A stretch of 64,000 nt of DNA from JAACEU01 sp043816165 (GTDB lineage: Bacteria > Patescibacteriota > Gracilibacteria > UBA1369 > LOWO2-01-FULL-3), in contig JBDRIE010000033.1 in the NCBI GenBank assembly GCA_043816165.1, positions 1 to 64,000 on the forward strand, given 5' to 3'. The position numbers and the translations under genes were made by a program. This document shows, in pieces, positions 43,183 to 49,806 of the stretch. The first letter of the stretch is position 1. Every line of letters starts with the position of its first letter. Below the pieces are notes generated by a model, which worked only from the letters and a program-made list of their open reading frames with translations, did not search any database and had not been told where the DNA came from.

Positions 43183-44115
43183 ATGAGTAACATGACAACA
43201 CTAACTCGTTTGTTACTCGTTCCTACTCTCATAATGTCTTTCGCACTATCAATACCTTCCGCCAATGCTTTTTCCGATGTCGAAGAAGGAAGCCCATACT
43301 TCGTTTCAATTTCATATTTGGAAAAATTTGGAATTGTAGATGGTTACAGTGATGGAACATTCAAACCATACGATGATGTCAATAGAGCAGAAGCATTGAA
43401 AATGCTCACAATTGCCAGCGGCCTCTTCAAAGGAAGTGAAATAGACGCATTAGAATCAGATGAAGCAAGACCTTTCACAGATACACCTTTATCAGCATGG
43501 TACACAAACTACATTTCAGCGGCAAAAGATGAAGGAATAATAAACGGATACCCTGATGGCAGTTTCAAACCGGAACAAGCAGTAACTCTCGCAGAATCAT
43601 TAAAGATACTTTTCGAATCTTTAGGAGATATAGAGTACCCAAATGTCGCGGATTATCTATACAACGATACTACAGAAAACGATTGGTTCATCTCCTACAC
43701 CGCCTACGCCGCCTCAAAAGGAATAGTCAACGTTTACTCCACGGATACAATCAGTCCAAACCAAGACATGAGCCGTGGATACCTCGCAGAAGTCATTTAC
43801 AGAACTCTCACTTCAGACCAATACAGCTTTGGTAAAGCGACATACTATGGATCTGCAGTCCAAGGAAACTTTACCGCCTCCGGAGAAATTTTCGACATGT
43901 ATGAAATGACCGCCGCCCACAAAACTCTTCCATTTGGTACAATGGTAAAAGTTACAAACCTGGCAAATGCAAAATCCATAGAAGTAAAAATCAACGATAG
44001 AGGCCCCTATGGTCCGGGAAGAGTCATAGACTTATCAGAAATGGCATTTGCTGAAATTGCGTCACATAGCACCGGAGTAATAAACGCTCAACTTGAAATA
44101 ATTTCAAGCCCATGA
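43183..44115 (+). CDS. SLH-domain protein fused to RlpA-like double-psi beta-barrel
   Basis: A secreted cell-surface protein of 310 residues. After a signal peptide (about 1-29, ending ANA) come three S-layer-homology repeats, such as GYSDGTFKPYDDVNRAEALKML (about 54-75) and GYPDGSFKPEQAVTLAESLKIL. Then an RlpA domain follows from about residue 220, with GKATYYG, TASGEIFD, MTAAHKTLPFGT and INDRGPYGPGRVIDLS, which includes the Asp/His landmarks of RlpA. SLH domains bind pyruvylated wall glycan, and RlpA proteins cleave or bind peptidoglycan. This is likely a surface-retained wall hydrolase. Confidence 0.85.
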   Translation: MSNMTTLTRLLLVPTLIMSFALSIPSANAFSDVEEGSPYFVSISYLEKFGIVDGYSDGTFKPYDDVNRAEALKMLTIASGLFKGSEIDALESDEARPFTDTPLSAWYTNYISAAKDEGIINGYPDGSFKPEQAVTLAESLKILFESLGDIEYPNVADYLYNDTTENDWFISYTAYAASKGIVNVYSTDTISPNQDMSRGYLAEVIYRTLTSDQYSFGKATYYGSAVQGNFTASGEIFDMYEMTAAHKTLPFGTMVKVTNLANAKSIEVKINDRGPYGPGRVIDLSEMAFAEIASHSTGVINAQLEIISSP

Positions 44116-44125
44116 ATTAAACCCC

Positions 44126-44476
44126 ATGAACCCTCCCTCATTAAAAAATCACCGAAGAACACCAAAACTTCCAAAAGGAGCTCTTCACGCAGAAGCAAAA
44201 AAAACAGTAAAAGCGCTCATAGTAACGCTTAGCTTGATGATTGTTGCTCTAAGTATAGGGTTCTTCATCACAACAAATGACAGCACACAAAAGGGATACA
44301 CACTACAACAACAAAAACTCAAAAACGAGCATCTAAAAAGCGAAAACACGTCATTAATTACCAAAATCACACAAGCAACCGCATTCTCGAAAATAGAGTC
44401 CAGTGACAAAGTCGACGAGATGGAAGAAGAAACTGAAAAAAATTACGTGACAAGCGAAGATAATTCAGTATACTAG
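44126..44476 (+). CDS. FtsL/DivIC-like septum protein
   Basis: The 116 residues have a basic cytoplasmic tail, a single membrane helix (about 28-50), and a leucine-zipper coiled coil just outside (LQQQKLKNEHLKSENTSLITKI). A short acidic tail follows. This topology and size match FtsL/DivIC partners of FtsQ, but the sequences of that family are weakly conserved. The adjoining SLH-RlpA gene, whose relatives act at septa, agrees with it. The tRNA-Glu promoter overlaps its last codons. Confidence 0.55.
   Translation: MNPPSLKNHRRTPKLPKGALHAEAKKTVKALIVTLSLMIVALSIGFFITTNDSTQKGYTLQQQKLKNEHLKSENTSLITKITQATAFSKIESSDKVDEMEEETEKNYVTSEDNSVY
44447..44474 (+). promoter_or_regulatory. promoter of tRNA-Glu
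   Basis: GTGACA and TATACT are 16 bases apart, inside the end of the FtsL-like gene. The transcript would begin near 44481 and carry two GC-rich hairpins before the tRNA, giving a leader of about 60 bases for RNase P to remove. Confidence 0.6.
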
Positions 44477-44487
44477 GCGCAAGCGAA

Positions 44488-44531
44488 TCCCGCCCTACGG
44501 CGGGACCAGCGCAGTCTCGCCAAGGCGGGAC
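44488..44531. repeat. two GC-rich palindromes before tRNA-Glu
   Basis: TCCCGCC-CTAC-GGCGGGA (44488-44505) is a perfect 7-bp stem, followed by GTCTCGCC-AA-GGCGGGAC (44514-44531) with one G-T pair. The first shares the CCCGCC/GGCGGG core with three stems in RNase P RNA. Confidence 0.6.
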
Positions 44532-44544
44532 ATTTTGACATCCA

Positions 44545-44619
44545 GGGGCCATCGTCTAGTGGTTAGGACACTAGGTTTTCATCCTAGCAACAGGGGTTCG
44601 ATTCCCCTTGGCCCTACCA
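44545..44619 (+). tRNA. trnE: tRNA-Glu (UUC)
   Basis: The 75-base gene folds as a standard cloverleaf. The acceptor GGGGCCA pairs with TGGCCCT, closed by a G-T pair at the top. The anticodon stem is CTAGG/CCTAG with loop TTTTCAT, giving the anticodon TTC. The T-arm is AGGGG-TTCGATT-CCCCT-like. The discriminator A and CCA are encoded. GltX, also in this window, is its synthetase. Confidence 0.96.
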
Positions 44620-44624
44620 TTGAA

Positions 44625-44657
44625 AAAACAACTCTGCCGAAGGTAGAGGTGGTTTTT
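44625..44657. terminator. bidirectional intrinsic terminator
   Basis: The hairpin CTCTGCC-GAA-GGTAGAG (44632-44648) has a G-T pair on the plus strand. It is followed by GTGG and five T on the plus strand, and by TTG and six T on the minus strand. It would end the tRNA-Glu transcript and the facing 82-residue gene. Confidence 0.65.
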
Positions 44658-44668
44658 CACCCACATTC

Positions 44669-44917
44669 TTAAATTAATATGTCACTATCAATCAATAATT
44701 GTCGTAGCCGCTCTCTGACTTCTTTTATTCCCACTTCCATTTGGTCATAAGATATAACTCCTTCACGATGGAATTTTCTTAATCCTTCAATCTTTTCTTG
44801 TGCTTTTAATCTCTCATGCTCCAAAGCGTCTTCAGTTGACTGAGTTATTACACCTGTTTCAGCTTCTTGTAACATTACAGGAACTGCCTTAGTTTTCCAT
44901 TCCGGTTCTTTGCCCAT
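44669..44917 (-). CDS. small charged orphan protein, 82 aa
   Basis: I do not recognise it. The 82 residues are polar and helical, with charged segments such as ALEHERLKAQEKIEGLRKFHREGVISYDQMEVGIKEVRERLRQLL written in coiled-coil style, and no membrane helix. Evidence that it is real comes from a consensus promoter 44 bases upstream and a terminator just beyond its stop. It shares orientation and promoter style with the next gene, so the two may form a small accessory pair next to tRNA-Glu. Confidence 0.5.
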   Translation of the reverse strand: MGKEPEWKTKAVPVMLQEAETGVITQSTEDALEHERLKAQEKIEGLRKFHREGVISYDQMEVGIKEVRERLRQLLIDSDILI

Positions 44918-44960
44918 ATTTTTAAGTTATTAAATTATTTTTCCTTTAATAAAGGTAATA

Positions 44961-44988
44961 ATAGTACATGTTCTACCATTGTTGTCAA
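44961..44988 (-). promoter_or_regulatory. promoter of the 82-aa orphan gene
   Basis: A perfect TTGACA is followed by TACTAT after 16 bases on the minus strand. It lies in the gap between the two orphan genes, so the smaller one has its own transcription unit. A CCTTTAATAAAGG palindrome lies in the leader. Confidence 0.7.
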
Positions 44989-45008
44989 CTCACACAGAAT
45001 ATGCCCCC

Positions 45009-45923
45009 CTACCCCCTCAACTCCCTCCTATTGAAATACTGCACCTCATTGTTCGCGCCAAACAACATATCCTTGTCAATTTCCCCAACACTCAAACAAT
45101 ACCTGAAAGCATCAAATGATTCAGCCAACTCCTCACGAGAAGCCTCCCTTTTATCAATCAAATTCAAATATTCCTCCGGCAATCTCCTGTCCATTATTCT
45201 ACTTTCAAAAATTATCTTCTCCGCCTCAGCCCCTCCGGAAAGAACATTCATCGCGACAAGAGACCTGCTTAAAGAATCAAAATAAAGAGTTCCATTTGCT
45301 CTGATCCAAAGAAACGGATAAAGAGGCGCCAAATCCGGGAAATAAACATTCGGATAAGCTTTCACAACCCAATATGGCTCAACAACATCAAGATATTGCT
45401 CATAGCTCTCTATATCTTCAAATCCAAAATCATCCAACATCCCGTGGGTCACCTTCTTCTCACCAAAACTCGCCGTATCACTCGCGGGATCAAATATATA
45501 TCCACCGGTCTGAATAACATTCTGAAAAACTCTTCGACCCCTGCTTTGCTTTATTCCCCAAACCGGTTTCAAAACCCCACCCTCCTTCTCAAATTCATTA
45601 AGAATAGTCATACAAGGCGCCTCCGATTGCCCGATAGCGCTCCCTAGAACTTTAAGAACCTGATCCCTGATCAAATGACAACAACCGACGGGATATCGTC
45701 TCAAATCAAAAACGCCGGGGATAGATTCACCTTCCCCGCCAAATTCAGCGTCGTTCCTTAACTTCGCCTCAACCCTCTTATCAACAAGGTCCCTTATCTC
45801 AACCAACTGTTTCTCTATCACATCGATATTCGGAACAATCAGCTCAGAGGTTAATCGCTCCTGCTTTTCATCAACTTCAGCCGTATGTCTTTCATCAACC
45901 CAATTCTGCAGTCCGGCTAACAT
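45009..45923 (-). CDS. orphan protein of 304 aa, possible cysteine-peptidase-like pattern
   Basis: No family assigned. The soluble 304-residue protein starts with a helical part (1-60). A globular region follows with RRYPVGCCHLIRDQVLKVL (about 76-93), GGVLKPVWGIKQSRGRRVFQNVIQTGGYIFDPASDT (about 115-150, quoted in part: FQNVIQTGGYIFDPASDT) and a C-terminal mixed region. A conserved-looking Cys81/Cys82 followed later by a D-P-A-S-D turn could belong to a papain-like fold, but I see no certain His. The start MLAGLQ was chosen because the earlier in-frame ATG overlaps the -10 box. Confidence 0.6.
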   Translation of the reverse strand: MLAGLQNWVDERHTAEVDEKQERLTSELIVPNIDVIEKQLVEIRDLVDKRVEAKLRNDAEFGGEGESIPGVFDLRRYPVGCCHLIRDQVLKVLGSAIGQSEAPCMTILNEFEKEGGVLKPVWGIKQSRGRRVFQNVIQTGGYIFDPASDTASFGEKKVTHGMLDDFGFEDIESYEQYLDVVEPYWVVKAYPNVYFPDLAPLYPFLWIRANGTLYFDSLSRSLVAMNVLSGGAEAEKIIFESRIMDRRLPEEYLNLIDKREASREELAESFDAFRYCLSVGEIDKDMLFGANNEVQYFNRRELRG

Positions 45924-45947
45924 AATTATTTTGTTAATTAGTGCTCG

Positions 45948-45975
45948 ATTATACAAGAAAGGCTCGCAATGTCAA
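45948..45975 (-). promoter_or_regulatory. promoter of the 304-aa orphan gene
   Basis: Perfect TTGACA and TATAAT boxes are separated by 16 bases on the minus strand, 25 bases before the chosen ATG. It is the best match to consensus in the window. Confidence 0.8.
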
Positions 45976-45997
45976 GCATTCCACGCCTTTTCCTCAA

Positions 45998-46026
45998 TTG
46001 ACTCGCCCAAAATTCCCGCCTATCAT
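45998..46026 (+). promoter_or_regulatory. promoter of cysteine desulfurase, near-leaderless
   Basis: TTGACT and TATCAT are 17 bases apart. The -10 ends only 9 bases before the ATG, so the transcript would have almost no 5' leader. It diverges from the orphan-gene promoter 22 bases away. Confidence 0.65.
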
Positions 46027-46035
46027 ACGCACGCA

Positions 46036-47169
46036 ATGAAAACACACCAAATATACCTCGACAACGCGGCCGCCACCCCTATGGACCCAAAAGTACTGGA
46101 AGCCATGCTCCCATATTTCACAGAAAAATACGGAAATCCGGAAGCATTACACACAAAAGGTAAAGAATCATTAATTGCGATCGACAATGCACGCGAAACC
46201 GTGTCCAAAATTCTCAACTGCCGAGCAAGAGAAATAATTTTTTGTGGAACAGCCACGGAAGCAAACAACCTCGCAATTTTTGGCACAGCAAGAGCAAACA
46301 AAGAAAAAGGCAATCATCTAATTACAACAAAAATCGAACACTCTTCCGTCCGAAGACCATTTGAACAACTCGAAAAAGAAGGATTCGATGTCACATACTT
46401 GGACGTAGACAAAGAAGGATTCGTAAATCCCGACGACATCAAAAAAGCATTAACCCCAAAAACAACTTTAGTTTCGGTAATGTATGCAAACAACGAAATA
46501 GGAACAATTGAACCAATAAAAGAAATCGGAGAAATCCTCTGTGACCACAAAGCCTACTTCCACACCGACGCCTGCCAAATCCCCGGAGCCGAGACGCTGG
46601 ACACTTCCATCCTAAAAGTCGACATGATGACCTTAAACGGCTCAAAAATTTACGGACCAAAAGGAATCGGCGTCCTCTACGTGAACAAAGAAACCAAAAT
46701 TGAACCAATAATCTTCGGTAGCACTCACGAATATTCACTCAGAGCCGGCACCCACAACACTCCCCTCATCGTCGGTTTCGCTTGTGCCCTCGAATTAACA
46801 ACAAACACCACCAACAAAAAAATAACAAAACTCCGCGACAAATTAATCTCATCACTTCTCGAAAAAATCCCACAATCACATCTCAACGGACCAACCGATC
46901 GCAGACTCCCAAACAACATAAATATCACCATTCCGGGCATACACGCCCAAGAAATATTACTTCACTTGGACGAAGCGGGCATTTACGTCAGCACAGGTGC
47001 CGCATGCAACATGGGAAACGAAAAACCGTCCAAAACACTCGAAGCAATCGGCCTCCCCAAAAAAGAAATTCTCAGTTCCCTCCGCATCACATTAGGCAAA
47101 AACACAACTGAAGGAGACATCAATTACGTTATCAAAACACTTCCGGAAATATATTTTAGGACTATTTAG
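46036..47169 (+). CDS. cysteine desulfurase (NifS/IscS family)
   Basis: A PLP enzyme that takes sulfur from cysteine for Fe-S clusters and thio-modified tRNA. The 377 residues show YLDNAAATPMDPKVLEAMLPYF at the start, the FCGTATEANNLAI region, and the PLP lysine in NGSKIYGPKGIGVLYV, where the usual His before Lys is Ser. The mobile catalytic cysteine is in STGAACNMGNEKPS (family GSAC). The start MKTHQ was selected because an upstream in-frame ATG would lie before the promoter. No IscU or Suf genes are nearby. Confidence 0.9.
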   Translation: MKTHQIYLDNAAATPMDPKVLEAMLPYFTEKYGNPEALHTKGKESLIAIDNARETVSKILNCRAREIIFCGTATEANNLAIFGTARANKEKGNHLITTKIEHSSVRRPFEQLEKEGFDVTYLDVDKEGFVNPDDIKKALTPKTTLVSVMYANNEIGTIEPIKEIGEILCDHKAYFHTDACQIPGAETLDTSILKVDMMTLNGSKIYGPKGIGVLYVNKETKIEPIIFGSTHEYSLRAGTHNTPLIVGFACALELTTNTTNKKITKLRDKLISSLLEKIPQSHLNGPTDRRLPNNINITIPGIHAQEILLHLDEAGIYVSTGAACNMGNEKPSKTLEAIGLPKKEILSSLRITLGKNTTEGDINYVIKTLPEIYFRTI

Positions 47170-47241
47170 TGACGACGAACTAAAACCTCAGACACCGTCA
47201 ACTGGTTTTCAAACTTTCCTCTTTTCAACCAAAATACTCTC

Positions 47242-47250
47242 TGATAATAT
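47242..47250 (+). promoter_or_regulatory. extended -10 promoter of nrdJ
   Basis: TGA-TAATAT forms an extended -10 in front of the two NrdR-like boxes. The expected transcription start at about 47257 would be covered by the first box. Confidence 0.45.
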
Positions 47251-47258
47251 CTTAAGCC

Positions 47259-47307
47259 CCACTAGATATTGGGGGTTACAAAGAAAAGCACCTACTAGAT
47301 ATAGAGC
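47259..47307 (+). promoter_or_regulatory. paired NrdR-box-like sites
   Basis: Two 16-base sites with cores CTAGATATTG (47262-47271) and CTAGATATAG (47295-47304) each match nine of ten core positions of the NrdR consensus CwAtATaTwG. Their starts are 33 bases apart, about three helical turns, the arrangement known for NrdR boxes. They precede a ribonucleotide reductase gene, NrdR's usual target. The gap from 47170 to the gene holds nothing else I can name. Confidence 0.65.
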
Positions 47308-47385
47308 AGACCCCTCATTCCTGCGAAAAATGTCATCTAAGTAGATTTTTTCCTCTCTTTCTATTTCCCTAACTGAATTTCAATT

Positions 47386-49731
47386 ATGTCTCCAATCAAA
47401 AAAATAAAAAAAAGAAACGGTAAAGTCGCCGATTTTGACCAAGTTAAAATTACACAAGCAATATGGAACGCTGCACGATCTGTTGGAGGAACCGACAAAG
47501 ACCTTTCTAAACAAATCTCAAATCAAGTTGCGGCGGTATTGGAAGTATTTTTCAAAGATGAATCAAATATTCCCAATGTAGAACAAATCCAAGACCTCGT
47601 TGAAAAAATCTTAATCGAAGGAGGACACGCAAAAACCGCTAAAGCATACATTCTTTATCGTGTAGAACACAAAAACCAAAGAAAAACTCAGGAAGACATA
47701 TTAGGAGGAAAAACTACAAAATTACCATTCTCAACAAACGCATTAAAAGTATTGGCAGGAAGATATCTGCAAAGAAATGAACAAGGAGAGGTATGTGAAA
47801 GCCCGGAAGACATGTTCAACAGAGTAGCTACAGCACTCGCAAAAGTAGAAGAAAATTACGGAGCGGGACCGGAACAATTAAGAGACTATAAAGATAAATT
47901 CAAAAGAGTTTTAGATAATTTTGAGTTCATCCCGGCAGGAAGAACTCTCGCAAACGCCGGAGGAAAGACGCGACTCGTTGCAAATTGTATCGTTTTACAC
48001 TTTGACGACAGCATGGAAGGTATTTTCGAAACACTCAAAAATGCCGCCCTACTTCAACAAGCAGGTTCAGGACTCGGATTCCCGTGGCATCTTCTTCGCC
48101 CGGCGGGATACAGAACAAACAAAACCCAAGGAATGGCTTCAGGGCCGGTTTCTTTCATGAAAGCATATAACGAATCTTTCGGAGTCATCAAACAACAAGG
48201 TCGTCACGGAGCAAATATGGGAGTAATGAGAATCGATCATCCGGATATTTTGGAATTCATCGAAGCAAAATGGGAAGAAGGTGCACTGGTAAACTTCAAC
48301 ATCTCAGTTGGACTAACAGATGAGTTCATGCAAGCAGTAAAAACAAAGTCTGAAGCTCCATGGATGTGTGTATGGAATAATAAAAAGATGAAACCGCGAA
48401 GAGTCATCAGAAATTCTCGGGGCGCTTTTGTAGAAGCTAGAGAAGAATCCATCACTGCTTCTGAATTAATGGACAAAATCATCAATGCAGCTTGGAGAAA
48501 CGGAGAACCCGGCGTTCTTTTCCCGGATACAGCAAACAAATTCAATCCAATTCCTAAATTAGGTCGTCTGGAAGCCACTAATCCATGCGGAGAACAATGG
48601 CTTCACGATGGAGATGTTTGTAATTTGGGATCAATCAACCTCTCAAAATTAGTCCAAAATGGACAAATTAATGAAAGAAGACTCCGAGAAGTAACAAAAA
48701 TAGCGGTCAGAATGCTCGACAACGTAATAGATCTCACCGACTTCCCGGTAGACAAAGTAAATGCAACTTTCAGAAACAATAGAAGAGTGGGACTTGGAAT
48801 AATGGGCTTCGCAGATATGCTTTACCAAATGAAAATCCCTTATGATTCAGAAGAAGGGTATGCAACAGCTGAAAAAGTAATGAGCATAGTAAACAACACA
48901 GCTCACGAAGCTTCAGAAGAACTTGCAGCAGAAAAATCATGCTTCCCAAATTGGGACATTTCAATCTTCGCCCCAAAAGAAAAAAATATAAAAATGAGAA
49001 ATTCCGCCCTAACAACAATCGCACCAACAGGATCTATCTCTATGTTGCTCGATTGTAGCTCGGGAGTAGAACCATTCTTCGCTCTCGCTTACACCAAAGA
49101 AGTAATGAGCGGTCAAAACCTCACATATATGAATCCATACCTCGAGCGTGAACTCAAACAACACGACCTTTACACCGAAGATATTATCAAAGAAATAGAA
49201 AAAACCGGATCAATCCAACATATTGAACAAGTACCACAACACGTCAAACGTGTTTTCGTATCAGCAATGGACATCAACGCAGACGCACACATCAAAATGC
49301 AATCTGCATTCCAAAAACACGTCGACAATTCAATAAGCAAAACAGTCAACTTCCCATACAGCGCAACTAGAGAAGACGTAAGAAAAGGTTACATCGCCGC
49401 TTGGGAAATGGGACTAAAAGGATGCACAGTATATAGAGACGGAAGTCGTGAAGAACAAGTATTAAATATCAGCAAAGACGTAAAGGAAAAGAAAAAAGAA
49501 GAAGTAACAATCACTTCTCAAACAGAAAAATCAACTTTCGAAGAAGTCATCCCACCTCCGGTCACAGAAGAAAGTTCAGCAAGTGGACTCACACAAGAAA
49601 GAGAACACATGTCATTAAACAAAAAAGAGATCATAGCCAGCAAAAAATGCCCTGAATGCTCATCCCCTATCCAAATAGCTGAGGGCTGCATGTTATGTCT
49701 CGCCTGCGGATTCTCGGCATGCTCAGTTTAA
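47386..49731 (+). CDS. nrdJ: class II (adenosylcobalamin-dependent) ribonucleotide reductase
   Basis: Makes deoxynucleotides without oxygen-dependent radical subunits. The 781 residues start with an ATP-cone (IKKRNGKVADFDQVKITQAI, residues 4-23). The barrel follows, with NCIVLHF (first redox cysteine), the catalytic NPCGEQW near residue 396, CNLGSINLSKLV, and APTGSISMLLDCSSGVEPFF. The C-terminus has a zinc-ribbon-like CPECSSPIQIAEGCMLCLACGF. No NrdB-type subunit is near, which agrees with class II. Cobalamin must be imported or salvaged, because no synthesis genes are visible. Confidence 0.93.
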   Translation: MSPIKKIKKRNGKVADFDQVKITQAIWNAARSVGGTDKDLSKQISNQVAAVLEVFFKDESNIPNVEQIQDLVEKILIEGGHAKTAKAYILYRVEHKNQRKTQEDILGGKTTKLPFSTNALKVLAGRYLQRNEQGEVCESPEDMFNRVATALAKVEENYGAGPEQLRDYKDKFKRVLDNFEFIPAGRTLANAGGKTRLVANCIVLHFDDSMEGIFETLKNAALLQQAGSGLGFPWHLLRPAGYRTNKTQGMASGPVSFMKAYNESFGVIKQQGRHGANMGVMRIDHPDILEFIEAKWEEGALVNFNISVGLTDEFMQAVKTKSEAPWMCVWNNKKMKPRRVIRNSRGAFVEAREESITASELMDKIINAAWRNGEPGVLFPDTANKFNPIPKLGRLEATNPCGEQWLHDGDVCNLGSINLSKLVQNGQINERRLREVTKIAVRMLDNVIDLTDFPVDKVNATFRNNRRVGLGIMGFADMLYQMKIPYDSEEGYATAEKVMSIVNNTAHEASEELAAEKSCFPNWDISIFAPKEKNIKMRNSALTTIAPTGSISMLLDCSSGVEPFFALAYTKEVMSGQNLTYMNPYLERELKQHDLYTEDIIKEIEKTGSIQHIEQVPQHVKRVFVSAMDINADAHIKMQSAFQKHVDNSISKTVNFPYSATREDVRKGYIAAWEMGLKGCTVYRDGSREEQVLNISKDVKEKKKEEVTITSQTEKSTFEEVIPPPVTEESSASGLTQEREHMSLNKKEIIASKKCPECSSPIQIAEGCMLCLACGFSACSV

Positions 49732-49760
49732 TTGACTTATAAGAACAAATATCGTAAAAT
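49732..49760 (+). promoter_or_regulatory. promoter of the 851-aa gene
   Basis: TTGACT and TAAAAT are exactly 17 bases apart, beginning right after the nrdJ stop codon and ending 46 bases before the next ATG. Confidence 0.7.
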
Positions 49761-49806
49761 CAAAGCCCTCTAAATAATAATGGGAGCTTTTATTTAAGCC
49801 AAACAA

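Noticed and set aside
44545..44619. Integrated element with attachment-site duplication of tRNA-Glu
   Set aside because: I saw no second copy of the tRNA 3' end nearby and no integrase gene, so only the weaker island idea is kept.
47170..47385. Cobalamin riboswitch before the B12-dependent reductase
   Set aside because: The conserved B12-box could not be found; the paired NrdR-like boxes explain the structure better.
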